Shown here piece by piece: positions 1 through 8,591 of a stretch of DNA of 64,000 nt; the first letter of the stretch is position 1; each line of letters begins with the position of its first letter. Below the pieces are notes generated by a model. It was given only the letters and a program-made list of their open reading frames with translations. It ran no database searches and had not been told where the DNA came from. A program made the translations under genes and the position numbers. This stretch comes from Lachnospiraceae bacterium (GTDB lineage: Bacteria; Bacillota; Clostridia; Lachnospirales; Lachnospiraceae), in assembly GCA_017441265.1 (NCBI GenBank), contig JAFRYE010000051.1:1-64000 (forward strand), read 5' to 3'.

Positions 1-601
1 AGCTAACAGCACACTGGGGTGTACTGCCTGAATTGCATATTCGTGCCGATATGTAAAGAGCCTTGTGGCTTAAGTTGTCGGCTTGAGCCGACTATGGGTG
101 GCACGGTTTTATTGAAAAATAATTATGTGGCCTTTAAGCCTGATTATATTATATCAAACCTATGTTCGTTTGTCAAGCGCTTCGTTCGACACTTTTCGAG
201 ATTCAGCAGCTTTGCACAAATCGAACGTCTGTTTTGTATTCAAGATAAACAAAAAGAGCAGTTCTCGCCCGAAAACTGCTCTCTATTATATATATGTGCA
301 GAATTTGCAAAATGGTATAAAATGTCGGGACATTTATTTTTTGCCCGGAAGGACATTTTGTGCGCTACTCCGACCTACTCTATACTATAAATTCTAACGA
401 ACAAACGAACAACAAGGCACAAACGCCGTAAAAGCGATCTTTCATAACCTTTTCGTTCAACGAACAACCGCCAAACACAGACTAACAAGCGACGAACAGA
501 ACAAACACTACAAACATCCGCCGAACAGCGTTCAACCACGATTTTGCGAGCTTTCATAGGACTTGTTCGGTCGTTCGGCGAATTTTGAGGGATAGAGAGC
601 G
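1..601. other. Intergenic A+T-rich stretch with CGAAC repeats
   Basis: No convincing gene is seen. The stretch is A+T-rich and carries ten copies of CGAAC or its complement GTTCG between 164 and 576, mostly as direct copies (398, 406, 461, 493, 522). A short dyad, GTCGGCT-tg-AGCCGAC, lies at 77-92 without a T-run. Short open frames here have odd composition and no ribosome site, so I reject them as genes. The repeats could be binding sites or a degenerate iteron-like tract. I cannot tell which. Confidence 0.5.
251..282 (-). terminator. Rho-independent terminator, minus strand
   Basis: The nine-base arms AGAGCAGTT and AACTGCTCT (255-263 and 274-282) form a perfect stem with a ten-base loop. 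On the minus strand the stem is followed by a short T-run (the AAAAA at 251-255). It would end minus-strand transcription coming from the AraC gene at 710-1465 or its small downstream frame. Confidence 0.6.
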
Positions 602-691
602 TTAGTCCTGTGTCAGAAACCAGAGGGTCATGTCCTCGTCAAATCCGATATTGAACTCAACGTGGCTGGCATATTTCAATAACAATTTCAA
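602..691 (-). CDS. Possible 29-residue small protein or gene remnant
   Basis: A TTG-initiated frame directly after the AraC gene, in the same frame beyond its stop, reads KLLLKYASHVEF followed by NIGFDEDMTLWFLTQD and then TAA. The residue mix looks protein-like and acidic at the C terminus. There is no clear ribosome site and no ATG, so it may be the tail of a decayed gene instead of a live small protein. Family unknown. Confidence 0.2.
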   Translation of the reverse strand: MKLLLKYASHVEFNIGFDEDMTLWFLTQD

Positions 692-709
692 AAGGCTTAT
701 CGCTGCGCA

Positions 710-1465
710 TTATTGTGTCATTCGCCCCCACCCTGCCTTTCCAAACTCTCTGCTGCGGTATTCCTTCGGGCTTGTATCATAATACTTTCTGAACACCCTC
801 GCAAAGTGACTGTAGCTTGAAAAAGCAAGGATATCTGAGATCTCTGTGAGGGAAAAATCAGAGTATTTCAGCATATTCTCAGCAGCCTCCATGCGCTTTG
901 AGGTGATATATTCCGACAGGTTTATCCCCGTTTCACGCTTGAACAGGACGGACAGGTAGGACTCGTTCAGCCCCACAAGCTCCGCCAGCTCTCTGACGGT
1001 GATCTGCTCGTGGAGATGATAGTGGATATGATCCATGCACTGAATGACCTGCTTGGAGTAAATGTTTTCCTTCTTCGCAGCCATGACAGCCTTCGTAAAA
1101 TAGGCGATCATCTCGGCGTGCAGGGCGTAAAGCTCATCGACGGAGACAGCTTTGTCGTATTTGCGGATATACAGGTCGCTTGCGTTGTATGCCTTTTCGT
1201 GCTCCAGACCGCCCTCTATGGCAAAACGGGTCACAAGGGTGATGTTGCAGATACACAGATAGCGCAGATTTATGACGGGGTCATCGGACAGGTGTCCAAG
1301 CTCCGCCGAATGTATCATGCGCTCCGCTTCCGCAAGCGCTCTCATATCTCCCAGCTTTATGTATTCGTACTGCTTCATTTCATCGTCGTATCGGTGATGA
1401 CGGAAGCTGTTCTCACGGTTTATAAATTCAAGGTAAGCAAGCTGCTTGTTGACGCTTTCTTTCAT
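710..1465 (-). CDS. AraC-family transcriptional regulator
   Basis: A 251-residue regulator. The C-terminal third is a typical AraC/XylS double helix-turn-helix: ITVRELAELVGLNESYLSVLFKRE for the first HTH, then the second HTH ending in the family signature FARVFRKYYDTSPKEYR. The N-terminal ~140 residues are helical and lack a recognisable cupin, so the ligand is unknown. It is transcribed divergently from the alcohol dehydrogenase gene at 1628, across an intergenic region holding a 38-base element that recurs upstream of the lipoprotein gene at 7868. It most likely controls the dehydrogenase operon and perhaps the second site. Codon use is of the left-segment type. Confidence 0.85.
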   Translation of the reverse strand: MKESVNKQLAYLEFINRENSFRHHRYDDEMKQYEYIKLGDMRALAEAERMIHSAELGHLSDDPVINLRYLCICNITLVTRFAIEGGLEHEKAYNASDLYIRKYDKAVSVDELYALHAEMIAYFTKAVMAAKKENIYSKQVIQCMDHIHYHLHEQITVRELAELVGLNESYLSVLFKRETGINLSEYITSKRMEAAENMLKYSDFSLTEISDILAFSSYSHFARVFRKYYDTSPKEYRSREFGKAGWGRMTQ

Positions 1466-1521
1466 ACTGTCACTCCTCGTATGGCTTTGAAATAATTATA
1501 GCAGAAGAGCTTAAACAAGTC

Positions 1522-1559
1522 AAGATATATGACGTAAAAACAAGAATTATACTTTACTT
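1522..1559 (+). promoter_or_regulatory. Conserved 38-base upstream element, copy 1
   Basis: AAGATATATGACGTAAA followed by an AATTATACT box lies 69 bases before the dehydrogenase start. The same 38 bases, with about three or four differences, stand at 7787-7824 before the DUF2271 lipoprotein gene. The TTATACT part resembles a -10 box. The conserved GATATATGACGTAAA half is a good candidate for the AraC operator. Confidence 0.55.
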
Positions 1560-1627
1560 TTGATTGATAGCTATGTTATTATTGTATCAAGAAAAATAAC
1601 AATAAACAGCCGTAAGGAGGAATCTAT

Positions 1628-2794
1628 ATGAACATGAATTTCAGATTTGACATTCCCACCAAGCTGCTTTTCGGCAGCGGAGAGCTTAACAGACTCAGCG
1701 AACTGCCCCTTCCGGGCAGCAAGGCGCTTATCGTTATCACAAGCGGCAGGTCAACAAGGAGCAACGGCTATCTTGCAAGAGTTGAGGAGCAGCTTGACAA
1801 GGCAGGTATCGCTCACACCGTTTACGACGGCGTATCGGCAAATCCTACGCTTCACAATGTCAGAGAGGGTGCACAGCTTGCCCGAAGCGAGGGCTGCGAT
1901 CTTGTTATAGGTCTCGGGGGCGGCAGCGCAATGGACTGTGCAAAGGGTATCGCGCTTGCGGCGGTAAACGAGGGTGATCTCTGGGAATACACCTGGTCCA
2001 AGACGGGCAAGGGCAGGCAGTTTGAAAACAAGCCTCTGCCCGTGATAGCTATCACCACTACTGCCGGGACGGGCAGCGAGATCGACCCTTGGTTCGTGAT
2101 AACAAAGACTGAGACAAATGAAAAATCGGGCATAGGCTATCCGCCTTTTTCGTATCCTGCCTATTCGATAGTTGACCCCGATCTTATGATGACCGTTCCG
2201 CCGATGCTGACGGCATATCAGGGCTTTGACGCTTTGTTTCATGCCACGGAGAGCGTGATAAACAAGCATGAGGACATCTTTGCGGAAATGTTTGCTTTGC
2301 AGGCTGTGGGCTATGTCGGAAAGTATCTTGCAAGAGCCGTGAAGGATGGCAGCGATAAGGAGGCAAGGACATATATGGCGCTTGCCAACACCCTTGCTGG
2401 CTTCTACATGAACTGCACCTCCGAGCATTCCCTTGAGCACGAGCTGAGCGCATTCCACCCCGAGCTTCCCCACGGAGCAGGACTTATTATGATATCAAAG
2501 GCTTACTATCGGATAATGGCTGAAAGACACGCCTGCGACGGGCAGATGATAAAGCTGGCAAGGGCTATGGGAATGGACAACGCAGACAAAGCCGAAGACT
2601 TTATTACAGCGCTTGATAAGATGATGAAGGACTGCGGCGTAGGAGAGCTTAAAATGTCGGACTACGGCATAAGCCCGGATGAGTTCCCTGCTATGATGCG
2701 AAACGCAAGGGAGATGGGCGGCCTGTTCGGCGCCGACCCCACGGAGCTGTCCGATGATGATATACTCAGGATATATAAGGAGTCATACCGATGA
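1628..2794 (+). CDS. Iron-containing alcohol dehydrogenase
   Basis: 388 residues, the usual length of the group III (iron-dependent) alcohol dehydrogenases, which interconvert alcohols or diols and aldehydes with NAD(P). The nucleotide-binding glycine motif GLGGGSAMDCAKGIA is at about residue 97. The metal ligands are visible as D and H in QGFDALFHATESV and as the two later histidines in SEHSLEHELSAFHPELPHGAGL. The start is fixed by GTAAGGAGGA six bases upstream. The gene overlaps the next by ATGA, so the two are translationally coupled. The AraC gene is divergent. Butanol, lactaldehyde or propanediol substrates are all possible; sequence alone does not choose. Confidence 0.92.
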   Translation: MNMNFRFDIPTKLLFGSGELNRLSELPLPGSKALIVITSGRSTRSNGYLARVEEQLDKAGIAHTVYDGVSANPTLHNVREGAQLARSEGCDLVIGLGGGSAMDCAKGIALAAVNEGDLWEYTWSKTGKGRQFENKPLPVIAITTTAGTGSEIDPWFVITKTETNEKSGIGYPPFSYPAYSIVDPDLMMTVPPMLTAYQGFDALFHATESVINKHEDIFAEMFALQAVGYVGKYLARAVKDGSDKEARTYMALANTLAGFYMNCTSEHSLEHELSAFHPELPHGAGLIMISKAYYRIMAERHACDGQMIKLARAMGMDNADKAEDFITALDKMMKDCGVGELKMSDYGISPDEFPAMMRNAREMGGLFGADPTELSDDDILRIYKESYR

Positions 2795-3342
2795 GACAGG
2801 GGGATATAAGGCGTGCGTTCACATATCTCGAATCGGGGGCAGTTCTGCTTGTCACAACCAATGACGGTCAGAGGGATAATGTTATGACGATATCGTGGCA
2901 GATGGTCATGGACTTTACGCCCCGCATAGCCATATCCACAGGCTCGTGGAACGAGTCCTTTGACACGATCTTAAAGACAAGGGAGTGCTGCATAAACATT
3001 CCGACCTTTGATATGATAGAGGACGTTGTGAAAATCGGTGTAACTCACGGCTCGAAGTGCGACAAATTTGAACGCTTCGGCTTGAAAAAGAAAAAAGCAG
3101 GGACCGTTAAAGCCCCGATCATAGCAAATTGCCTTGCGGCGATAGAGTGCAGACTGGAGGACTATATCGAGGATCACGGACTGCTCATATTCAAAGGAAC
3201 CAGACTGTGGGAAAATGCCGATAAAAATGAAACGAGGGTGTTCCATGCAAACGGTGACGGCACTTTTTTTGCTGACGGAGAATTCCGTGATCTGCGGAAT
3301 GAGATGCGCCAATGGGTACCCGAAGGCTCGGAAAGATTTTGA
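2791..3342 (+). CDS. Flavin-reductase-like FMN-binding protein
   Basis: 183 residues of the flavin reductase-like (DIM6/NTAB) split-barrel family, which bind FMN and pass electrons from NAD(P)H. Typical features are the early AVLLVTTNDGQRDNVMTISW strand pair, then RIAISTGSWNESF and CCINIPTFDM, and the C-terminal half ENADKNETRVFH. The start codon sits inside the end of the alcohol dehydrogenase gene (four-base overlap), so the two products are made together. Together they may form a small aldehyde/flavin redox pair, or a reductive detoxification step. No partner oxygenase is present. Confidence 0.85.
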   Translation: MRQGDIRRAFTYLESGAVLLVTTNDGQRDNVMTISWQMVMDFTPRIAISTGSWNESFDTILKTRECCINIPTFDMIEDVVKIGVTHGSKCDKFERFGLKKKKAGTVKAPIIANCLAAIECRLEDYIEDHGLLIFKGTRLWENADKNETRVFHANGDGTFFADGEFRDLRNEMRQWVPEGSERF

Positions 3343-3357
3343 AGGAGTGAGCGCCCG

Positions 3358-4587
3358 ATGAGGAAACTATCAGCTTGGGTTTTGTGTATAGCTTTGGGAC
3401 TTTGCTTTGTAGGGTGCGCGAACAATACATCTGACAGCAGGTCTGTCCCAAAGGAAAGTGTGACATCAATGACAGCAGAGAAAAACTTATCAGAAGGTAA
3501 TGATACTTATGCTGCTTCAGACAGCGAAGGTGAATATACTAATGAAATGAATGAGCCGAGAGAGCCCGGATATAACGCATTCTCGGGATATCTGAGGGGC
3601 GCAGGAAGGGCTGAAAAGGGATATGACGGAGAAGCCTTCATAAACAGCGAGGCTGCCGACAAAATATTCAGAGGGCTTTACTACTATGCGACCTACGGTC
3701 TGTCAAGGCAGGATGACCCTGCGATATATGAGCATTGGGAAAGTCTCGGGCTTGAAAAGAAGATATATGACATAGACGACCCCGACCGTATGTGGTCTGT
3801 ATTTGTTCCGACAGATGAAAAATTTGGAGCTCTTGATAAGCTGCCCGTTGTGTTCTGTCTGCACGGAAACGACAACAATATCCTGCTGGCGGAGACCTAC
3901 GGATTTGCAGAGCTTGGCGGCAGAGAGGGCTTTATCACGGTCGTTCCCTGGGCAAAAAACGAGGACATCATAGTTGACGAGATACCGAGGATACTGGATA
4001 TTCTGAAAGATGAAAGCTATCCCGTTGATGAGAGCCGGATCTATGCGGCAGGCTTTTCAAAGGGAGGCATGGCGGCGCAGACCGTCGCTCTGAAATATTC
4101 AGATTTATATGCGGCAGTCGCTCCCGGAGGCTGCGCCCCCTTCGGTATATCGGCGGACGCTTCACCCATAAGTTCAGGCGCTCTGAACTGGTCATTTCAG
4201 GCAGAAGCCTTTGACAGTGCCCGAGTAATGCCCACGATATTTTTCGGCGGCAGCTGCGATTCGATGCCGATAGAGACCGACGCTGTGAACGAATGGATAA
4301 AGCTGAGCGGTGCGATCATACAAGAGCCTGACGGCGATCAGGAGGCTGCCGATGAGGTCGGACGCTTTACGGGAATTAGCACAAGAAATTCGGAGATAAG
4401 GCAGTATGACGGGCAGAATTATTACATAGGCAGTTATCTCAACGCTGACGGTGTATGCACCTTCCGCGCAGTATCCGTTGAGGGCGCACCTCACTGGCTC
4501 ATGCCCTCGGAGGCTGCTGTGGTGTGGGAGTTCTTCTCACAGTTTGCGAGGGATACGGACAGCGGCGAGATAGTTTATCTGAAATAA
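3358..4587 (+). CDS. Lipoprotein esterase, alpha/beta-hydrolase fold
   Basis: 409 residues with a lipoprotein signal peptide (lipobox CFVGC, Cys at residue 20) and a Ser/Glu-rich spacer of about 60 residues. A polyhydroxybutyrate-depolymerase/feruloyl-esterase-like alpha/beta-hydrolase domain follows: PVVFCLHGNDNN supplies the oxyanion HG, AAGFSKGGMAAQ the nucleophile elbow G-x-S-x-G, and APHWLMPSEAA a plausible catalytic His. It starts 15 bases after the flavin reductase gene with GAAGGAGTG before ATG, so it belongs to the same operon. Release of acyl or acetyl groups from plant polysaccharide would fit the mannanase nearby; that is inference. Confidence 0.82.
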   Translation: MRKLSAWVLCIALGLCFVGCANNTSDSRSVPKESVTSMTAEKNLSEGNDTYAASDSEGEYTNEMNEPREPGYNAFSGYLRGAGRAEKGYDGEAFINSEAADKIFRGLYYYATYGLSRQDDPAIYEHWESLGLEKKIYDIDDPDRMWSVFVPTDEKFGALDKLPVVFCLHGNDNNILLAETYGFAELGGREGFITVVPWAKNEDIIVDEIPRILDILKDESYPVDESRIYAAGFSKGGMAAQTVALKYSDLYAAVAPGGCAPFGISADASPISSGALNWSFQAEAFDSARVMPTIFFGGSCDSMPIETDAVNEWIKLSGAIIQEPDGDQEAADEVGRFTGISTRNSEIRQYDGQNYYIGSYLNADGVCTFRAVSVEGAPHWLMPSEAAVVWEFFSQFARDTDSGEIVYLK

Positions 4588-4589
4588 TG

Positions 4590-4769
4590 TTAAGGCAACA
4601 CCGCACAACCACCGGCTTACGCCTTTGCACGTCATCTGCTTGCATATTTTCCGTCATAATACACAAAGTTTCCTTGACTTGCGTCAGCAAGCCTGCGTCA
4701 ACTTTATGCATTCTGACGAAAAATCTGACTGCGCATCTGACGCACAATGGTTATGCGGTATTGCCTTAA
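4590..4769. mobile_element. MITE-like element, 180 bp
   Basis: Terminal inverted repeats of 16 bases, TTAAGGCAACACCGCA at the left and TGCGGTATTGCCTTAA at the right, match at 15 of 16 positions. They enclose about 148 bp with no gene. The right end also lies next to a short GCGGAACGC/GCGCTCCGC dyad (4772-4799) that can serve as terminator for the convergent genes. No transposase is encoded, which fits a miniature inverted-repeat transposable element mobilised in trans. Confidence 0.7.
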
Positions 4770-4802
4770 AAGCGGAACGCTTATCCTGCGCTCCGCTTTT
4801 TT

Positions 4803-5567
4803 CTATGCTCTGCTTTTTCTCCACTCGGTAGGAGATATCCCCACAGCCTTTTTGAACTGCCTTGAAAAATGCACCACGCTCCTGTAGCCGCACCTTGAGG
4901 CTATCTCATCAATGAGCAAATCCGAGCTTGTCAGCAGGCTCTTGGCGCAGGATATGCGGCACTCTATCACATCATTTATGCAGGACAGCCCGAAGGTCTT
5001 TTTGTAAAGCTCCTGCATATAGGGAGCGCTTATGTGCAGCTCCTCCGCCATTTTCTCCACCGACCAGTCAAGCCACGGCTCGGCGTGTATCTTCCGCCTG
5101 AGCTGCATCAGCTCCTTGTAATGGGGAACTATCCTCGAATCGCCCGAGGCAACAAGCGCTACCTCGGTGAGCATCGCTTGCATAAGGTGGTCGGTTATCT
5201 CGCTGTCGTTTATGCAGCGAAAAAATACATCACGGATAAGGGCAAAATACCGATCCAGCCGTACCTGCTCGCCGGTGTGTACAGGCTTATCAAAGGGCAG
5301 ATCAAACCTTGAAAGAAAGCTGCTGTCACACTCGAACTGTATCCAGTCCTCGATATACTCCTCATTGTCTGCTCCGTATTTATGAGGAGAGTTTTGGTTA
5401 AAGAGGATAAAGGTGTTTTTCGGGCAGCTCACAAGCTCACCGTTATTCGGGAGAATGCTCCTGCTCTTTAAAAACAACGCAAGATAGCAATCATATCCAT
5501 GCTCACGCGCAATATAGAAATCACTCTCGTGGCGATAGTCGCAGCCCATAGCCCTTATGAAAAACAC
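4803..5567 (-). CDS. AraC-family transcriptional regulator (sugar-type)
   Basis: 254 residues. The first ~150 form an AraC-type sensor with the cupin-like stretch CPKNTFILFNQNSPHKYG. The C-terminal ~100 form the double HTH (MAEELHISAPYMQELYKKTFGLS, then IASRCGYRSVVHFSRQFKKAVGISPTEWRK). It is divergent from the GH26 mannanase gene at 5676, so control of that gene in response to a mannan-derived sugar is the simplest reading. Codon use matches the left segment. Its 3' end faces the esterase operon across the MITE-like element. Confidence 0.85.
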   Translation of the reverse strand: MFFIRAMGCDYRHESDFYIAREHGYDCYLALFLKSRSILPNNGELVSCPKNTFILFNQNSPHKYGADNEEYIEDWIQFECDSSFLSRFDLPFDKPVHTGEQVRLDRYFALIRDVFFRCINDSEITDHLMQAMLTEVALVASGDSRIVPHYKELMQLRRKIHAEPWLDWSVEKMAEELHISAPYMQELYKKTFGLSCINDVIECRISCAKSLLTSSDLLIDEIASRCGYRSVVHFSRQFKKAVGISPTEWRKSRA

Positions 5568-5635
5568 ATTATCATCTCCTCGGATATGTTAACATAAACC
5601 TATTATAAACTATTCTGTTCATCATGTCAATATGG

Positions 5636-5641
5636 TATAAT
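5636..5641 (+). promoter_or_regulatory. -10 box of the mannanase promoter
   Basis: TATAAT stands 35 bases before the mannanase ATG. The hexamer 17 bases upstream is a poor -35, as expected for an activator-dependent promoter, and the divergent AraC gene is the obvious activator candidate. Confidence 0.45.
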
Positions 5642-5675
5642 GAGTATAACAAACTGACCGAAAGGAAATGATGAT

Positions 5676-6725
5676 ATGTTAAAGAAAGTATTTGCAGCAG
5701 TCTGCTCGCTGATGATGGCTGCGGCTGTTCTGACCGCCTGCGGAATCAGCGAAAGCTCACCTGCAAACGACGGGGCAAGCTCTGTAAGCAGCACTACGGA
5801 GGAAGCAGAAAGCAAGCCCGAGGAGCCTGCCGAGACCTTCGCTCATCAGCTCTCCAACCCCAACGCCAACGCCGACGCTTTGAGAACATACAATTACCTC
5901 TGCGACAGCTTTGGAAATGTTATGCTGACCTGTCAGCAGGAAAGCACCTGGATGGGCTCGCCCGATTACGAGATGGATATTATTCAAGAGACCACCGGCA
6001 AGCTCCCTGCTATGCGCGGGCTTGATTTTATGAACAACGACTTTGACGGCGTTGTTGAGCGCTCGAAGGCGTGGCACGAAAAGGGCGGTATCGTTACAAT
6101 ATGCTGGCACACAGGTGTGAACGGCTCGGGCTATCAGGAAAGCCTTGACGAAAATCCCGATTTTGACAAGCTGCTGACAAAAGGCACAGATGAATACAAC
6201 GGAATGACAGCAAGCTGGGACAAGGCGGCAGATGCGCTTGCAAAGCTTCAGGACGCAGGTGTGCCTGTGCTGTGGCGACCCTTCCACGAATTTGACGGAC
6301 AGTGGTTCTGGTGGGGCAAGGGCGGCAAGGATAACTTTATCAAGCTGTGGCAGATGATGTACGATTATTTCACCAATGAAAAGGGCCTGAACAATCTGAT
6401 CTGGGTGCTGGGCTATTCCGGCGAAGTCAAGGACGGCTGGTATCCGGGTGACGAATACTGCGACGTCATCGGCTCCGACGCCTACGACAACAGCACCAAC
6501 AAAAAGGCGTGGAAAAAGCTTGAAGCGCTGAACACAGGCAAGCCCATCGCCTTCCACGAGTGCGGAAATGTGCCGTCAGTGGAGAAGTTTGAAAGCGACG
6601 GCGATTTATGGAGCTGGTTTATGATCTGGCACACCGACTATATCGTAAACAACCCGAAGGAAAACCTGAATGAAGTCTACAACAGCGAAAAGGTCATCAC
6701 TCTTGATGAACTGCCGGAGCTGTAA
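5676..6725 (+). CDS. GH26 beta-mannanase, lipoprotein
   Basis: 349 residues with a lipoprotein signal (LTAC, Cys at about 22), a short Ser/Glu/Pro linker, then one glycoside hydrolase family 26 domain. GH26 enzymes are mostly endo-1,4-beta-mannanases acting by retention. Acid/base and nucleophile glutamates sit in the expected places: WRPFHEFDGQWFWWGKGG carries the acid/base E, and IAFHECGNVPS carries the nucleophile E. The membrane lipid anchor would hold it on the outer face of the cell. A GAAAGGAAATG ribosome site precedes the ATG. The aldo/keto reductase gene follows after 11 bases, so the two are co-transcribed. No carbohydrate-binding module is present. Confidence 0.93.
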   Translation: MLKKVFAAVCSLMMAAAVLTACGISESSPANDGASSVSSTTEEAESKPEEPAETFAHQLSNPNANADALRTYNYLCDSFGNVMLTCQQESTWMGSPDYEMDIIQETTGKLPAMRGLDFMNNDFDGVVERSKAWHEKGGIVTICWHTGVNGSGYQESLDENPDFDKLLTKGTDEYNGMTASWDKAADALAKLQDAGVPVLWRPFHEFDGQWFWWGKGGKDNFIKLWQMMYDYFTNEKGLNNLIWVLGYSGEVKDGWYPGDEYCDVIGSDAYDNSTNKKAWKKLEALNTGKPIAFHECGNVPSVEKFESDGDLWSWFMIWHTDYIVNNPKENLNEVYNSEKVITLDELPEL

Positions 6726-6736
6726 AGGAGAACGTT

Positions 6737-7732
6737 ATGTACAAAGCAGCTGATAACAGATACGAAAAAATGATCTACCGCAAATGCGGCAGCAGCGGAC
6801 TCAAGCTGCCTGCGATATCTTTAGGATTATGGCAGAATTTCGGCTTTGGCTCAGTGTTCGCAAATGCCGAGAATATGTGCCGCACGGCATTCGATCTCGG
6901 TATCACACATTTTGACCTTGCCAACAATTACGGCCACCCCTACAACGGCTCGGCAGAGGAGAATTTCGGCAGGATACTCGACAGAGGGCTTCGCGCCTAC
7001 CGCGACGAGCTTTGCATCTCCACAAAGGCAGGCTATGAGATGTGGGAGGGTCCCTACGGTGACAGAAACGGCAGCCGTAAGTACCTCATCGCCTCACTCG
7101 ATCAGAGTTTGAAGCGCATGGGGCTCGACTATGTTGACATCTACTACCACCACATCTTTGACCCCAACACGCCTTTAGAGGAGACCGCACTTGCACTTGA
7201 CCATATCATTAGGCAGGGCAAGGCTCTGTATGTGGGAGTATCAAATTACGGTAGGGAGCAGACTGCGGAGATAGCTGCAATTTTCAAGGAACTGAAAACG
7301 CCGTTCATCGTCAACCAGCCGTCGTATTCAATGCTCAATCGCTGGGTGGAAGATGACGGACTCGATGCTTATTGTGTGGAGAACGGCATAGGACTTTCGA
7401 TATTTTCACCGCTGTATCAGGGCTTCCTGACCGACAGGTACTTGAATGGTATCCCAGAGGATTCACGTATTGGCAAGGGCAACACCTGGATAGGCTCTCA
7501 GCTTACCGATGAAATGCTTGCAAAGCTTAACAGGCTTAACGACATCGCCCAAAGCCGCGGACAGAAGCTCTCGCAGATGGCTATAGCGTGGATACTTCAC
7601 GACCCGGCAATAACCACAGTTCTCGTAGGCGCCAGCAGACCCGAGCAGATAGCCGACAACGTCAAGGCGATAGAGAACCTCGATTTTACCGACGATGAGA
7701 TAGAGGCTATCGAGAAAGTATTAGCGGAATAA
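6737..7732 (+). CDS. Aldo/keto reductase, YghZ-like
   Basis: 331 residues. The opening YKAADNRYEKMIYRKCGSSG and LKLPAISLGLWQNFG are characteristic of the YghZ/Kv-beta-like branch of aldo/keto reductases (L-glyceraldehyde-3-phosphate reductase in E. coli). The catalytic tetrad residues are seen as D in FDLANNYG, Y in NNYGHPYNGSAEE, K in ISTKAGYEMW, and H in DIYYHHIFDPNTP. It uses NADPH to reduce aldehydes. It is the second gene of the mannanase operon and ends at a hairpin. The physiological substrate is unknown. Confidence 0.9.
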   Translation: MYKAADNRYEKMIYRKCGSSGLKLPAISLGLWQNFGFGSVFANAENMCRTAFDLGITHFDLANNYGHPYNGSAEENFGRILDRGLRAYRDELCISTKAGYEMWEGPYGDRNGSRKYLIASLDQSLKRMGLDYVDIYYHHIFDPNTPLEETALALDHIIRQGKALYVGVSNYGREQTAEIAAIFKELKTPFIVNQPSYSMLNRWVEDDGLDAYCVENGIGLSIFSPLYQGFLTDRYLNGIPEDSRIGKGNTWIGSQLTDEMLAKLNRLNDIAQSRGQKLSQMAIAWILHDPAITTVLVGASRPEQIADNVKAIENLDFTDDEIEAIEKVLAE

Positions 7733-7741
7733 GATATTATT

Positions 7742-7770
7742 GAGCCGACCTGACAAGTCGGCTCATATTT
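7742..7770 (+). terminator. Terminator after the aldo/keto reductase
   Basis: GAGCCGAC (7742-7749) and GTCGGCTC (7757-7764) pair perfectly around a seven-base loop and are followed by ATATTT. The weak T-run suggests an intrinsic terminator of moderate strength. Confidence 0.65.
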
Positions 7771-7786
7771 ATGCAGTATAATTGCA

Positions 7787-7824
7787 AAGATATATGACGT
7801 AAATACAATAATTATACTGTACTT
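7787..7824 (+). promoter_or_regulatory. Conserved 38-base upstream element, copy 2
   Basis: This is a near copy of the element at 1522-1559, again sharing GATATATGACGTAAA and AATTATACT, here 43 bases before the lipoprotein ATG. Downstream of it both sites also share a GTATCAAG stretch. Two separate operons in this segment therefore appear to use one promoter/operator design. Confidence 0.55.
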
Positions 7825-7867
7825 ATCCCTTTCCTTGTGCTAAAATAGTATCAAGGAAGTGAAATCT

Positions 7868-8563
7868 ATGAAAAACCCGTTGAGAAATGCTTATACCGTT
7901 CTTTTTGTTCTGCTGTTGCTGTGTCTGACGAGCTGTTCAGACAACACTGTGAGCAGTCCTGTTACGAATCAAGAAACAACAACTACTGTATCAAGCACCC
8001 TATCAGAAGAAACCACGATAGTAGAAACAACACAGCAAACCGAAGAACAGACTTTAGGCACGATTGAGAAACAAAGCATCAGCGAGGTTGTTATCAGCTT
8101 TGACTATCAGCGTGGGACAACGCTCGCTTCAAATCAGGTCGCTGTATGGATAGAAAATGCAGAGGGCGAGCTTGTGAAAACACTCTATGTGAGTGATTTC
8201 ACGGCAGCCAGACGAGGATATGAGAGCCGTGATATGGCACTCTCAAAGTGGGTAAAGACTGCTGTCCCATCGGATATGTCTGATGATGAGATCGACGCTG
8301 TTTCAAGTGCTACACTTGGCACAGGCTCACACTCCTTTCCATGGGATCTGACCGATGAAAACGGTGATCGAGTGCCTGACGGTGTTTACACGGTCAAGGT
8401 CGAGGGTACTCTCTACTGGGAGAGCAACATTCTGTTTTCTTCTCAGGTGGATATTGGCTCACCTATATCCGGTGATCTTGCGGTGACAGAGATCCGAAGT
8501 GAGCCTGACACACAAGAGAACGCTGATATGATTGACAATGTTCATATCTATGTGGTATCATAA
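7868..8563 (+). CDS. Lipoprotein with DUF2271-like domain
   Basis: 231 residues. The lipobox is LTSC, followed by a Thr/Ser/Glu-rich spacer. A beta-rich domain then reads VVISFDYQRGTTLASNQVAVW and ENAEGELVKTLYVSDF, later FPWDLTDENGDRVPDGVYTVKVEG. This resembles DUF2271 extracytoplasmic proteins and FlgD-type Ig folds. The ATG was preferred over the GTG nine bases upstream because AAGGAAG lies eight bases before it. The operon continues with the acetyltransferase. Role unknown; an exported companion of a flavin/redox or polysaccharide system is possible. Confidence 0.7.
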   Translation: MKNPLRNAYTVLFVLLLLCLTSCSDNTVSSPVTNQETTTTVSSTLSEETTIVETTQQTEEQTLGTIEKQSISEVVISFDYQRGTTLASNQVAVWIENAEGELVKTLYVSDFTAARRGYESRDMALSKWVKTAVPSDMSDDEIDAVSSATLGTGSHSFPWDLTDENGDRVPDGVYTVKVEGTLYWESNILFSSQVDIGSPISGDLAVTEIRSEPDTQENADMIDNVHIYVVS

Positions 8564-8591
8564 TAGAAAGAATGGAACGGAGTGATAAGCT

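Noticed and set aside
4524..4893. Short frames across the MITE-like element
   Set aside because: They span the inverted-repeat element and the terminator region, have no ribosome site and overlap each other on both strands.
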